Shown: positions 49,847 to 59,659 of the stretch, piece after piece
Numbering within the stretch: position 1 is the stretch's first letter
Layout of the letters: every line of letters starts with the position of its first letter
From: Oscillospiraceae bacterium
Lineage (GTDB): Bacteria; Bacillota; Clostridia; Oscillospirales; Ruminococcaceae
Assembly: GCA_031280965.1 (NCBI GenBank)
Contig: JAITFZ010000013.1
Location: 1 to 64,000, forward strand
Direction: 5' to 3'
DNA length: 64,000 nt
Notes under the pieces: generated by a model
The model's database searches: none
Told to the model about the DNA's origin: nothing
What the model saw: the letters and a program-made list of their open reading frames with translations, nothing else
Made by a program: the position numbers and the translations under genes

Positions 49847-52258
49847 ATGGACAGCAAATACGATTTTACCGCAATTGAAAAAAAATGGCAGGACTACTGG
49901 GACGAAAACAGTACATTCCATGCCGAAATTGACAAGAGTAAACCTAAGTTCTACGCGCTGATTGAATTCCCGTATCCTTCGGGTCAGGGGCTTCACGCCG
50001 GGCATCCGCGCCCGTACACGGCAATGGATATTATTGCGCGCAAACGCCGTATGCAGGGCTATAACGTGTTGTTTCCCATCGGCTGGGACGCTTTCGGACT
50101 GCCGACCGAGAATTTTGCTATTCAAAATAAAATTCACCCCAAAACGGTCACGGAAAACAACATAAAAAAATTCACCGAGCAGTGCAAGAGCTTCGGCTGG
50201 TCGTTTGACTGGCGGCGCGAAGTTGACACCACCAACCCCGATTATTATAAATGGACGCAGTGGATTTTTCTTCAGCTTTTTAAGAACGGCTTAGCGTATA
50301 AAAAAGAAATGGCTGTGAACTGGTGCATGGAATGTAAGGTTGTGTTGGCGAACGAAGAAGTTGTAAACGGCGCGTGTGAGCGGTGTACGGGTGAGGTTGT
50401 ACGTAAGGTGAAAAGCCAGTGGATGCTGAAAATCACAGAATTTGCACAACAGCTCATCGACGGGCTTGAAGACGTGGACTATCCCTCTCGGATTACCTAC
50501 TCGCAAATTAACTGGATTGGACGCTCGACAGGCGCGGAGGTTGATTTTAAAACGACGGAAGGCGATGTTTTGCGGGTTTACACTACCCGCCCCGACACGC
50601 TTTTCGGTTCAACTTACATGGTTATCGCGCCCGAACACCCGTATGTGGAGAAATGGGCTGACAAGCTTATCAACATAACCGAAGTCCGCGATTATGCCGA
50701 TAAAGCGGCGAGAAAATCCGATTTTGAGAGAAGCGAAATCGCCAAAGAAAAGTCCGGCGTTATGCTGAAAGGCGTCAGTGCGGTTAACCCGGCGACCGAG
50801 CGGGAAATTCCTGTTTTTATATCCGATTATGTGCTGATGAGCTACGGAACAGGCGCAATTATGGCGGTGCCGGGGCATGACCAACGCGACTGGGAATTCG
50901 CGAAAAAATTCAATCTGCCGATTATCGAGGTTGTCAAAGGCGGCAACATCGAAAAAGAAGCCTTCACCGACACGGAAGAAGGAGTTATGGTTAATTCCGG
51001 TTTCATAGACGGCTTGAACGTACCCGAAGCTAAATCTAAAATTAAATCATGGCTCAAAGAAACCGGCAAAGGTGAGAAGAAAATCAACTATAAGCTCCGT
51101 GACTGGGTTTTTTCGCGTCAGAGATACTGGGGCGAGCCGATTCCTGTTGTGTGGTGCGAAGCCTGCAATGACTGGATTGCGGTTCCCGAAAGCCAACTGC
51201 CGCTTATGCTTCCCGAAGTTGATAATTACATGCCCGCCGAAAACGGCGAGTCGCCGCTTTCCACGCTCGAAAGCTTTATTAATACCGTCTGCCCGGCTTG
51301 CGGAGGCCCTGCGAAGCGCGAAACCGATACAATGCCGCAGTGGGCGGGTTCGTCGTGGTATTATTTACGATATGCCGACCCGCTTAACGACAAGGAGTTC
51401 GTCTCGAATGAGGCGCTTGAATACTGGCTTCCGGTCGATTGGTACAACGGCGGCATGGAGCATACGACCCTTCATCTGTTATACTCGCGCTTCTGGCATA
51501 AGTTTTTATTCGGAATTGACAAGGTCAACACCCCTGAGCCGTATCTTAAACGCACGGCGCACGGTATGATTCTCGGCGAGGACGGACAGAAGATGTCGAA
51601 GTCCCGCGGGAACACGGTTGACCCGAACGCGCTGATAGCTGAAACAGGCGCGGACAGCGTCCGGCTTTATGAAATGTTTATCGGCGACTTCGAGAAGACA
51701 GCGACATGGAACACCGCGGGAGTCAAGGGCTGCAAGCGGTTCTTAGACCGTATGTGGGGGCTTGCCGATATTCTCACTGACGGCGGCGAGTATTCGGAGA
51801 AGCTGTGCAGTTCCATGCACCGGACAATCAGGAAGGTCAGCGAGGATATTGAACAAATGAAGTTCAATACCGCGATTGCGGCGATGATGACGCTGATAAA
51901 CGAAATATGCGCCAACGGCAGAATCAACCGTGCCGAGCTTAAAACGTTCTTAATTCTGCTCTCGCCGTTCGCGCCGCACATAAGCTCGGAAATGTTTGAA
52001 GCGCTCGGCTTCGGATTAGTGCATGAGGAGCAATGGCCTGACTTTGACCCGGAGCTGTGCGTATTTAACGAAATTGAGATTGTGCTTCAGGTTAACGGCA
52101 AAATTAAAGGACGCGTTATGGCAGAGAGCGGCGCGGATAAGAACGCCTTACTGAAAGCCGCCTACGAAAATGAAGCGGTCGGCGCGGCGGTTTCGGGCAG
52201 GGAAGTTGTAAAGGAGATTGTTGTTTCCGATAAGCTTGTTAATATTGTGGTGAAATAA
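49847..52258 (+). CDS. leuS: Leucine--tRNA ligase
   Basis: The 803-residue class I enzyme has HIGH motif in [18 protein letters not shown] motif in [10 protein letters not shown], an editing domain ([20 protein letters not shown]) and the Cys-rich zinc-like segment [21 protein letters not shown]. The C-terminal anticodon and leucyl-specific domains are complete. It starts one base after pgsA; there is no T-box leader because it is inside an operon. Confidence 0.97.
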   Translation: MDSKYDFTAIEKKWQDYWDENSTFHAEIDKSKPKFYALIEFPYPSGQGLHAGHPRPYTAMDIIARKRRMQGYNVLFPIGWDAFGLPTENFAIQNKIHPKTVTENNIKKFTEQCKSFGWSFDWRREVDTTNPDYYKWTQWIFLQLFKNGLAYKKEMAVNWCMECKVVLANEEVVNGACERCTGEVVRKVKSQWMLKITEFAQQLIDGLEDVDYPSRITYSQINWIGRSTGAEVDFKTTEGDVLRVYTTRPDTLFGSTYMVIAPEHPYVEKWADKLINITEVRDYADKAARKSDFERSEIAKEKSGVMLKGVSAVNPATEREIPVFISDYVLMSYGTGAIMAVPGHDQRDWEFAKKFNLPIIEVVKGGNIEKEAFTDTEEGVMVNSGFIDGLNVPEAKSKIKSWLKETGKGEKKINYKLRDWVFSRQRYWGEPIPVVWCEACNDWIAVPESQLPLMLPEVDNYMPAENGESPLSTLESFINTVCPACGGPAKRETDTMPQWAGSSWYYLRYADPLNDKEFVSNEALEYWLPVDWYNGGMEHTTLHLLYSRFWHKFLFGIDKVNTPEPYLKRTAHGMILGEDGQKMSKSRGNTVDPNALIAETGADSVRLYEMFIGDFEKTATWNTAGVKGCKRFLDRMWGLADILTDGGEYSEKLCSSMHRTIRKVSEDIEQMKFNTAIAAMMTLINEICANGRINRAELKTFLILLSPFAPHISSEMFEALGFGLVHEEQWPDFDPELCVFNEIEIVLQVNGKIKGRVMAESGADKNALLKAAYENEAVGAAVSGREVVKEIVVSDKLVNIVVK

Positions 52259-52259
52259 T

Positions 52260-53330
52260 ATGAAGAAAAAATTTGCGTTATTGCTTGCCGGAGTAATCCT
52301 GCTTACATCATGTACGCTTTTTGAAGCTCCGGATGATGTGCCGGTGAATTTAGAGCATCAGGAAGCTCAAATCACTCCGTTGCCTGACGACAGCGCCCAT
52401 TCGGCAGAAGAAGACACTCCCGTTTTTACGCCGGTGCTTGTTCCCGAACCGGCGGACGTGCCGCCCCCCGAATACAGCGCAATTAACAGCGGCGGGGTTT
52501 ATATGTACAACTTGGAAACAGGCACTGCGGTATATAAGCGAAATGAACACGAACGCTTTCCGCCGGCTTCAATCGCGAAAATCATGACTATGCTTGTGGT
52601 GCTTGAAAACGTTCCCGACCTTAATCAGCTTGTTGAGGTTACTGACGAAGCGTTTGCCGACTTCGACAGCGGCGACCCGAATTTCGACGGCGCGGCGATT
52701 GCGTGGATTGAACCCGGACAGGCGAACCTGACCTACCTTGACGTTCTTTACGCGCTTATGCTCCCCTCGGGCTGTGAGGCGGCGAACATACTCGCTTATA
52801 ATGCGGGCGGCAGAAACATCGCGGCGTTCATAGATATGATGAACGAGAAAGCCGCAGAACTCGGCTGTCTTAATACCAACTTTACCAACGCGAGCGGCTT
52901 GTACGAAGAAGATTTTTACTCCTCGGCTTATGATATGTTTCTGATTACTAAGCACACATATGAAAAACACCCGCTTCTTATGCAAATCAGTGAAAAACCC
53001 TCTTATTCAATGCCGCCGAATGCGGAACGCCCGGACGGTTACAATGTAAGAAACGCCAATGCGGGTTTATGGCTAATCCACGAACTGGACTTTGCGACGG
53101 GCATCAAAATCGGCAGTATATATGAGTATTTTCATGGCGGGGTGCGGCTTGACGGGTTTACTACTTTTGTGTCTAAAGCCGACAGGGACGGTATGTCGTT
53201 TCTGACAGTTTCGCTCGGGGCGGATTATTATGACGAGGACGGGAACTGGGCAGGATATCATTATGAAGACCATGCGGTGCTGTATGAGTGGGCTTATGAA
53301 ACATTCGGGGTGGAGTTTGAGATAAGTTGA
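52260..53330 (+). CDS. Peptidase S11-like lipoprotein (D-alanyl-D-alanine carboxypeptidase family)
   Basis: The 356-residue protein has lipoprotein signal LLTSC (Cys18). A Pro/Glu/Asp-rich linker is followed by the S11 domain with intact SxxK (PPASIAK, Ser104 and Lys107). The second motif is SGC instead of SxN (170-172, within PSGCEAAN) and the third is KIG instead of KTG (283-285). The nucleophile remains, so it may be a modified or penicillin-binding sensor-like form. It resembles the altered paralogue at 26063. It starts 1 bp after leuS. Confidence 0.85.
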   Translation: MKKKFALLLAGVILLTSCTLFEAPDDVPVNLEHQEAQITPLPDDSAHSAEEDTPVFTPVLVPEPADVPPPEYSAINSGGVYMYNLETGTAVYKRNEHERFPPASIAKIMTMLVVLENVPDLNQLVEVTDEAFADFDSGDPNFDGAAIAWIEPGQANLTYLDVLYALMLPSGCEAANILAYNAGGRNIAAFIDMMNEKAAELGCLNTNFTNASGLYEEDFYSSAYDMFLITKHTYEKHPLLMQISEKPSYSMPPNAERPDGYNVRNANAGLWLIHELDFATGIKIGSIYEYFHGGVRLDGFTTFVSKADRDGMSFLTVSLGADYYDEDGNWAGYHYEDHAVLYEWAYETFGVEFEIS

Positions 53331-53377
53331 TTTTAAAAATAATTGAAGAACAGCATAAAACACATAAAATGTAAAAT

Positions 53378-53410
53378 AATAGTAGAGTGCGAAAATCGTA
53401 CTCTACTATT
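53378..53410 (+). terminator. Terminator before the gerA operon
   Basis: AATAGTAGAGT/ACTCTACTATT, an 11-bp perfect stem with an 11-nt loop, ends in TTTATTTA. It separates the rimO-pgsA-leuS-carboxypeptidase block from gerAA. Confidence 0.7.
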
Positions 53411-53426
53411 TATTTACGGTGAATCT

Positions 53427-54767
53427 ATGCTATCTGCTCAAATCAAAGAAATTCTGAAACAAGCAAGCGATATAATCTACCTTGACCTTTTTATAGGCGG
53501 CGACAGTGATAAACCCGCTCTGCTCGTTGCCGTGGACGGGCTTGTAAACCTGCGCTCGGTCAACGATGATATTTTAAAGCCGCTGTCCTCACGCGGCACG
53601 GCGTTCCACGCGGCGCAGTCGGAAAAGACAGACCCGCTTGAAATAGTCAGCGATATTTTAGCGGGGAATACCGCGCTTATACTTGACGGTCAGAGCAAAG
53701 CCGTGATTTTCGACGCCCGGGGTTTTGATAAGCGCGGCATAAGCGAGCCCGGCAGTGAAAATGTTATAAAAGGCCCCAAAGACTCTTTTATAGAAGCCAT
53801 GCGAACCAACACCGCGCTTATTCGGCGCAGATTAAACACGCCGGATTTACGAATCATAGATGTAAAAGCCGGCACGGAAGTTAAGACAAACGTAGCTGTT
53901 ATCTATCTTGAAGGTGCGGCAGAGAACGAGAAAGTGACAGAGGTTTTGTCGCGGCTTGAAGCTATTACCGAGCGCATTATAAAATCAACGAGCAGTATTG
54001 AGGAAAGCTTAAAGGACAGCCGCTGGTCGATTTTTCCGCAGGTTATGTACACCGAACGCCCCGATAAGCTCTGCGCCAACATCGCCGAGGGTAAAATCGG
54101 CATACTCGTAGACGGATACCCGATTGCCTTTATAGTGCCGGCGGTGTTTAATATGCTTTTTCAGTCGGGCGAGGATTATTCGCAGAATTACGCCCATGGT
54201 TCCTATGTGCGGTTGCTCAGGTATGCGGGCGCGTTTTTGTCGCTTGTAATTCCGGCGTTTTATGTGGGTATAACAACGTTCCATCACGAAATGCTCCCGA
54301 CTAATTTAATGCTTGCGATTATAAAAAGCAAGCAGTCGGTTTCATTCTCGACATTTCTTGAGGTGTTTTCACTGCTTATAGCGTTTGAAATCCTGATTGA
54401 AACAGGCATAAGACTGCCTAAATCTATAGGACAGGCGGTTTCTATTATAGGCGGGTTGGTGGTTGGCGAAGCCGCCGTATCTGCGAAATTAATCTCGCCC
54501 GCAATCGTAGTTGTAGTGGCGGTTACCGGGATTTGCGGCTTTGTCGCCTGTAACGGCGACCTTGCGAATTCGTTCAGGATTACACGTGTCTTAATGCTTA
54601 TCTGCGCGGGGTTTGCAGGGCTTTACGGGCTTTCGCTCGGATTGATTTTTATGCTGTATTATCTGTGCCGGACAACCTCGCTCGGCGAGCCGTATATGGT
54701 GGCTTATAAGAATGGCGACAGCGCGGTTAAAGACGGGTTGTTACGGCTCCCGCATAACAAGGAGTAA
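53427..54767 (+). CDS. gerAA: Spore germination receptor subunit A (GerAA family)
   Basis: ATG at 53427 (MLSAQIKEILKQAS) with GGTGA 4 nt upstream gives 446 residues; an open frame from 53343 would run through the terminator hairpin. The N-terminal soluble domain (about 1-240) has LVDGYPIAFIVPAVF and TNTALIRRRL; the membrane domain (from about 250) includes FYVGITTFHHEMLPTNLMLAI and the ETGIRLPKSIGQAVSIIGGLVVGEAAV signature of the GerA/SpoVAF family. It is a germinant-receptor subunit in the inner spore membrane. Confidence 0.93.
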   Translation: MLSAQIKEILKQASDIIYLDLFIGGDSDKPALLVAVDGLVNLRSVNDDILKPLSSRGTAFHAAQSEKTDPLEIVSDILAGNTALILDGQSKAVIFDARGFDKRGISEPGSENVIKGPKDSFIEAMRTNTALIRRRLNTPDLRIIDVKAGTEVKTNVAVIYLEGAAENEKVTEVLSRLEAITERIIKSTSSIEESLKDSRWSIFPQVMYTERPDKLCANIAEGKIGILVDGYPIAFIVPAVFNMLFQSGEDYSQNYAHGSYVRLLRYAGAFLSLVIPAFYVGITTFHHEMLPTNLMLAIIKSKQSVSFSTFLEVFSLLIAFEILIETGIRLPKSIGQAVSIIGGLVVGEAAVSAKLISPAIVVVVAVTGICGFVACNGDLANSFRITRVLMLICAGFAGLYGLSLGLIFMLYYLCRTTSLGEPYMVAYKNGDSAVKDGLLRLPHNKE

Positions 54768-54781
54768 AGGAACGGGGAATA

Positions 54782-55864
54782 ATGAAACATGCTTTAATTA
54801 CTGTTTTGGTTGCGCTTGCCGTGGTTGCCGCAATGAACCGCGAAAGCTCATTCCCGCGCATGACGGAAATAACGCTTGCCGAGCCTGTTTTCGTGATTGG
54901 CATTGACCGACAGCCCGGCGGGAGCGGCGTAATAGTATCAATTGTATATGAAAAAATCGAGGCAAGCGACGAAGGCGGCGACAGCCCCAATCAAAAATAT
55001 ACCGACAGTGCTGAAGGTTCTTCGGTGGCGGCGGCGCTCGAAACCTTGAAAAAGCGCTTTCCGCGGGAAATGGCGGTAAGCACTGCGGATTATTTCTTAA
55101 TAGGTGAAGCGGCGGCGCGGGACGGACTTGAGGAACACATCGCCTTCCTTTCCGATAATAACACCCTGCGCCTGTCTGCGTCGGTTTTTATAGTAAAAGG
55201 TGCCGCGAGGGGTGCTGTTACCGCCTGTGAAATCTTAACCGAAACCAAAACCTTGGATATTCTGCGTAATTACGGCGAATATTCGGGCATTAACGCCGTT
55301 TCTTCAAGAATGAGATTTTATGAGTTGCTGGGTGAAATCGCAAGCCGCAATGCCTTTACCGTACCCTCGCTTGTAATTAAAGAACATGATAACAGGCAAA
55401 TCGCAGTTCCGAGCGGATATGCGATTATAAAAGGAGATGTTTTGCAAGGTTTTCTTGATGAAGCTTCGGCGCGGGGTTATAATATACTGCGTAACAAGTC
55501 GGTATTTTCGGTAGTGGAGCTTGCCAAAATTAACGCCGCGGCAAGGCTTGAAAACGCCAAATGCCGAATCAGCTTCAACTGGGACGGCGACAATTTAACA
55601 GGAATAGTCATAAATGCCGATGTTTTTACGTCTGTAATCGGCGGCGACGCCGATTATCTAATCGAGAAGGAGCAGAGCCGTATTATTTTCGGGGAAATAC
55701 AAAGGGCAGTCGAAGCTTCAAAGCGGTATAACTGCGACTTTCTCGGCTTCGGCGAAGCGCTTCGTATGCGGCATCCGATTAGGTGGGAAGGGCTTAAAAA
55801 TACCTGGGAAGAAATTTATGACCGGACGCCGATAAAAATAAACGTTAACTCGCACATTCGGTAG
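54782..55864 (+). CDS. gerAC: Spore germination receptor subunit C (GerAC/Ger(x)C family)
   Basis: The 360-residue protein has an N-terminal hydrophobic segment (ALITVLVALAVVAAM) and the Ger(x)C domain (EPVFVIGIDRQPGGSGVIVSIVYEK, REMAVSTADYFLIGEAAARDGLEEHIAFL, FYELLGEIASRNAFTVPSLVI). GerAC homologues are normally lipoproteins with Cys in a lipobox. Here the place reads VVAAMNRES with no Cys, so this one is either anchored by the helix itself or not lipidated. Confidence 0.9.
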   Translation: MKHALITVLVALAVVAAMNRESSFPRMTEITLAEPVFVIGIDRQPGGSGVIVSIVYEKIEASDEGGDSPNQKYTDSAEGSSVAAALETLKKRFPREMAVSTADYFLIGEAAARDGLEEHIAFLSDNNTLRLSASVFIVKGAARGAVTACEILTETKTLDILRNYGEYSGINAVSSRMRFYELLGEIASRNAFTVPSLVIKEHDNRQIAVPSGYAIIKGDVLQGFLDEASARGYNILRNKSVFSVVELAKINAAARLENAKCRISFNWDGDNLTGIVINADVFTSVIGGDADYLIEKEQSRIIFGEIQRAVEASKRYNCDFLGFGEALRMRHPIRWEGLKNTWEEIYDRTPIKINVNSHIR

Positions 55865-55897
55865 AGCGGACGGGAAATTGCCGGAAAAGGAGATAAA

Positions 55898-56047
55898 ATG
55901 CCTGTATTTACAACAGTTGCGCTTATATTGATTATAAGCGACCTGTTTGAGCTTAAAAAACAAAGAAAGCGCACCCTTACTATATATTTCACATTAACTC
56001 TGATTGCAATAACGGGAGCGGGGCTGTATTATGGAAAAATCATTTAG
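55898..56047 (+). CDS. Small two-helix membrane protein in the gerA operon (49 aa)
   Basis: From the ATG at 55898 (AAAAGGAG at 6 nt) 49 codons read MPVFTTVALILIISDLFELKK..., then a second hydrophobic stretch IYFTLTLIAITGAGLYYG. The stop overlaps the gerAB start by 17 bp. It has the size and form of the small D subunits known from some Bacillus ger operons. The identification is by position and architecture, as the family is poorly conserved. Confidence 0.65.
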   Translation: MPVFTTVALILIISDLFELKKQRKRTLTIYFTLTLIAITGAGLYYGKII

Positions 56048-57158
56048 AATCACGGCAAAGCAAGCCTACACCCTGTTCATGCTTGCGAGCCTTTCGCCGC
56101 TCGTCCGTCTTTCTTCGGGTCTCGGAGCAAGGCTCGGCGGGAGAGCGGGCTGGGTTTCGGTCATAATATCGTGCGCGGTGTTTTACGGCTTCATTGTTCT
56201 GCTTAGTCTTTACATTAAGCGCAGTGAACAAAGCACCGACCTGTTTTCGCTTTACAGGAGCGCGTTCGGGAAAATCCCTGCGGGAATCGCAGTTCTTTTT
56301 TATACCGTATGGGTTTTTTGGCTTGCAGGGTTTTATCTTAATGCTTTCTCCGAAAAATTCACGGGCTGGATTATGCCGGGTGTGCCTGCCGGTTTTTTTA
56401 CAATCACCCTGCTTGCGCTCGTCTTCATTATTCTTAGCGGTAAGTTTCAAAGCTTCGCACTGCTTTGCGATGTGTTCTTTTATGTTGTTTTGCTTGCGCT
56501 GGCTGTAATCTTCGCGCTTCAGCTTCCTCAAATCCGCTATGAGAATCTTCTGCCTGTAACCCATTACGACGCCGCAGGTATAATCGCGGGAGTTCTGCCT
56601 ACGCTCGGCATTTTTGCATATATAACGCCGTTGTTATTCCTCGGCGGTGAAATTAAGAGCGATTTTCGCTTGTTTCGCAAACATGGCTTGTACAGCGCGC
56701 TGACGCTTCTTGCGGCAGGGCTCGTAATCTTTGTGACGACCGCAGGGGTTTTCGGAAAAGACCTGACGGGCGAAATGGCACAGCCTTTCCTGATGTCGGT
56801 CAAGACCGTAGGGGCGGGCGGCGCGCTTGAACGGCTTGAGTCGATTTTTTTGCTTTTGTGGGTTGTTACCGACCTTGCGATTATTGTAATGCTTATGCAT
56901 ATTTTGCTTAAATTAGTAAACCTGCTGACAGGCGGCAACAGCGCGGAAAATACCGCGCCGGGCGGCTCGCCGTTGCTTAAAAGTCCTCTGCTTCTCGGGG
57001 TGTATGTTTTGTCTTTGTTCATGGAGCGGGGAATTGATGAAATGCTCGGGCTGAAAGTGAATTTGGTGATGGGGTTTGCCGTACCGACGGCGGCGGTTAT
57101 AATATACGGAATCAAAACTTCATTTTCAAAAGCCCTTTCAAAACCGGATAACCCATAG
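56031..57158 (+). CDS. gerAB: Spore germination receptor subunit B (GerAB, APC-type)
   Basis: The 375-residue protein has about ten membrane helices and the GerAB signature at the start (ITAKQAYTLFMLASLSPLVRLSSGLGARLGG). It binds the amino-acid germinant in known receptors. The operon order here is gerAA-gerAC-small-gerAB, with B last. Its 3' end overlaps the convergent ATPase gene by 47 bp. Confidence 0.92.
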   Translation: MEKSFRITAKQAYTLFMLASLSPLVRLSSGLGARLGGRAGWVSVIISCAVFYGFIVLLSLYIKRSEQSTDLFSLYRSAFGKIPAGIAVLFYTVWVFWLAGFYLNAFSEKFTGWIMPGVPAGFFTITLLALVFIILSGKFQSFALLCDVFFYVVLLALAVIFALQLPQIRYENLLPVTHYDAAGIIAGVLPTLGIFAYITPLLFLGGEIKSDFRLFRKHGLYSALTLLAAGLVIFVTTAGVFGKDLTGEMAQPFLMSVKTVGAGGALERLESIFLLLWVVTDLAIIVMLMHILLKLVNLLTGGNSAENTAPGGSPLLKSPLLLGVYVLSLFMERGIDEMLGLKVNLVMGFAVPTAAVIIYGIKTSFSKALSKPDNP

Positions 57159-59490
57159 ATAAACCGAAAACAATTACTATCTGTCCTAAGTCAAGCGGCG
57201 CAGTCCGGAATACCGGCGACAGCAAGTCCGACAGCATAACGCAGAGAATAATTGAAAACGAAATCAGCACAGCGCCGATAAGCTTCGGGTTATTGCCGCT
57301 TCGGGCAGTGAAAAGCCCGCGCCCGCTGTCCTTACATTCAAAAACAAATACGAGCTGTGACAGACCGAGCGTTGCCAAAGCCGCAGTTCGGGCGGCGGCA
57401 AGCGAGCCGCTTTGCAACACGAGATGAAACGTTAAAAGCGTGAAAAAGCCGATTCCGAGCCCTCTAAGCAGAATCTTCGGTAACAAATGCCCCGCGAAAA
57501 TGCTCTCGTTGCTTTTTCTCGGCGGCTTTTTCATTATATCGTCATCAGGCGGCTCCATGCCCAGCGCGACAGCGGGAAGTCCGTCGGTGACAAGATTAAT
57601 CAGCAGAATCTGAATCGGAAGCAGAGCAACAGGCATACCGAGCAACAGCGCGAACAACATTGTTATAATTTCGCCGATGTTGCAGGAAAGCATGTACCGC
57701 ACGAATTTCCGGATATTGTTATAAATCGTGCGCCCTTGTTCAATCGCGCTTACAAGGGTGGCGAAGTTGTCATCCAAAAGTACAATCTGCGCCGCTTCTT
57801 TAGTTACGTCCGTGCCTGTAATCCCCATCGCCGCACCGATTGACGCTTCTTTAACAGCAGGCGCGTCGTTAACTCCGTCGCCGGTCATCGCAACGATATT
57901 TCCGTGAGCTTTAAGTTCTCTCACCAATTTTAGTTTATCGGCGGGCGTCATTCGGGCATGAACCTCGGCAATGCCCGCCTGCCGTGCAATTTCCTCGGCA
58001 GTATTCTTATGGTCGCCTGTAAGCATAATCACGCGGATTCCGGCGGCGCGGCACTTTCTGACCGCGCCTCTGACCTCGGGGCGCAACGGGTCCTGAAGCC
58101 CTTGAAGCCCGAGAAATACATATCCGGCGTTTTCCGCAGACGAAAGCGGGCCGTTCCTGTAAGCAAAACCGAGAAGTCGCAAAGCCTTCGCTGTCATGCC
58201 CTCAACAGCGGCAAGTACGGTTCTTTTGTGCTTTTCGGTTAAAGGCACGGCTTCCCCTTTATGCATAATAAAGCTGCACTTTCCGAGAACCGCGTCAGGC
58301 GCGCCTTTAAGATAATCATGCGGCTTCCCTTCGCTGTTCTCGACAATAACAGCCATGAAACGCGCCGCATTGTCAAAAGGAATTTCAGAAACTCTTGTGT
58401 AACCGCTAATGCTCACCCCTGCCTTTTCCGCCGAAATCATCAATGCGGTTTCTGTCGGGTCGCCTGTGTAAGAGCCGTCGGGTTGCTTTGCGGCGTTATT
58501 GCACAGCGCCCCGCATAAATACATAAGCTGTTCCTGCTTTAAATCCTGCGCCCATGTTTCAACAACCGTCATTTTGTTTTGGGTCAGCGTTCCGGTTTTA
58601 TCGGTACATATTATATTTGTACAACCGAGCGTTTCAACGGCGTGGAGTTTGTTGACGAGCGCCTTCTGCTTATAAATCCGCCGAACGGCAAGCGCCAATG
58701 AAATTGTAACAGTCGCGGGAAGCCCTTCGGGAATCGCCGCCACCGCAAGCGAAATCCCCGTGAATACCATATCGAAAAGCCCGAAACCGCGCAGAATTCC
58801 AATAAGGCTGACAAGAAAACACACCGCGAGACAGGCAATCCCCATAAGCTTGCCAAGCTCAGAAAGACGCTTTTGAAGCGGCGTTTTCTCCGGCTCAATA
58901 TCAAGCAGCATATCCGAAATGCGCCCCATTTCGGTAGCGCGTCCGATTGCGGTGACTTGAGCTGCGGCGTGACCTTTCGTGACTGTTGTACCCATGAAGC
59001 AGAGCGCGGATTCTTTTTTCACAACGCCGAAACTTTCACCCGTAAGCATGGATTCGTCACATTCGAGCGCGGACAACTTTATTATTTTACAGTCGGCAGG
59101 AACCCGCGAGCCTGCCTCAAGTCTGATTATATCGCCCCTTACAAGCTTGTCGGCGGGCAAAGTGACAAGCTTTCCGTCGCGGAAAACCCGTGCGGTCGGC
59201 GCGGCGATTTTTTTGAGGGCTTCGAGCGTTTTCTCGGTGCGGTATTCCTGAAAAAAGCCGAGGCAGGCATTAAGAATAACTATAACTATAATCGTAACAG
59301 CATCCCAAAGCTCGCCCATAATTAAGCTGAATGCGGTCGCCGCAAGCAGAATCAGCACCATCGCGTCCTTGAACTGTCCCGCGAACACAGATAAAAGCCC
59401 CGGTTTTTTACTTTCGGCGAGCATATTTGCGCCGTCGCGTTTGAGGAGTTCTTCGGCTTGCTGTGTGGTCAGACCTTTGTAGTTTTGCAA
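57112..59490 (-). CDS. P-type calcium-transporting ATPase
   Basis: The 792-residue type IIA pump has the cation site AAIPEGLPATVTI, phosphorylation motif ICTDKTGTLTQNK, the nucleotide-binding KGAPD, hinge MLTGDHKNTA and MTGDGVNDAPAV. NLVTDGLPAVALGMEPPD is in M6. N-terminal GLTTQQAEELLKRDGAN is the cation-ATPase N domain. It starts at a TTG at 59490 with AGGGGGA upstream. Convergent with gerAB. Confidence 0.92.
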   Translation of the reverse strand: MQNYKGLTTQQAEELLKRDGANMLAESKKPGLLSVFAGQFKDAMVLILLAATAFSLIMGELWDAVTIIVIVILNACLGFFQEYRTEKTLEALKKIAAPTARVFRDGKLVTLPADKLVRGDIIRLEAGSRVPADCKIIKLSALECDESMLTGESFGVVKKESALCFMGTTVTKGHAAAQVTAIGRATEMGRISDMLLDIEPEKTPLQKRLSELGKLMGIACLAVCFLVSLIGILRGFGLFDMVFTGISLAVAAIPEGLPATVTISLALAVRRIYKQKALVNKLHAVETLGCTNIICTDKTGTLTQNKMTVVETWAQDLKQEQLMYLCGALCNNAAKQPDGSYTGDPTETALMISAEKAGVSISGYTRVSEIPFDNAARFMAVIVENSEGKPHDYLKGAPDAVLGKCSFIMHKGEAVPLTEKHKRTVLAAVEGMTAKALRLLGFAYRNGPLSSAENAGYVFLGLQGLQDPLRPEVRGAVRKCRAAGIRVIMLTGDHKNTAEEIARQAGIAEVHARMTPADKLKLVRELKAHGNIVAMTGDGVNDAPAVKEASIGAAMGITGTDVTKEAAQIVLLDDNFATLVSAIEQGRTIYNNIRKFVRYMLSCNIGEIITMLFALLLGMPVALLPIQILLINLVTDGLPAVALGMEPPDDDIMKKPPRKSNESIFAGHLLPKILLRGLGIGFFTLLTFHLVLQSGSLAAARTAALATLGLSQLVFVFECKDSGRGLFTARSGNNPKLIGAVLISFSIILCVMLSDLLSPVFRTAPLDLGQIVIVFGLSMGYPVLKGLLKMKF

Positions 59491-59557
59491 TTTTATATCC
59501 CCCTAACAAGGCTTGTTTTGCTTGTCTGATTATATGATAAGAAGGGGGTTTTTAGAA

Positions 59558-59579
59558 TTTTTGAAAATATTTTCAAAAA
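59558..59579. promoter_or_regulatory. Perfect 22-bp palindrome in the divergent promoter region
   Basis: TTTTTGAAAAT followed by its own complement, ATTTTCAAAAA, forms an exact palindrome just upstream of the GntR -35 box and about 70 bp before the ATPase start. It is a candidate operator or simply an AT-rich cruciform. Confidence 0.5.
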
Positions 59580-59583
59580 CCTA

Positions 59584-59612
59584 TTGACAAAGGAAAATTT
59601 ATCCGCTATAAT
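59584..59612 (+). promoter_or_regulatory. Promoter of the GntR-ABC operon
   Basis: TTGACA (59584-59589), a 17-bp spacer and TATAAT (59607-59612), a perfect sigma-A consensus 48 bp before the GntR ATG. Confidence 0.88.
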
Positions 59613-59617
59613 ATAAC

Positions 59618-59638
59618 TGTATTAGTGCAATTAATACA
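59618..59638 (+). promoter_or_regulatory. Inverted repeat TGTATTA-N7-TAATACA, probable GntR operator
   Basis: The 7-bp arms lie at the expected transcription start, where a repressor would block RNA polymerase. It is the obvious candidate site for autoregulation by the GntR protein encoded next. Confidence 0.65.
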
Positions 59639-59659
59639 TATGACACAGGAGGTGAATTT

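Noticed and set aside
49800-49850. T-box leader for leuS
   Set aside because: leuS starts one base after pgsA; no leader exists.
53343-53426. N-terminal extension of GerAA from 53343
   Set aside because: It would translate the terminator hairpin and has no ribosome binding site; the family begins near 53427.
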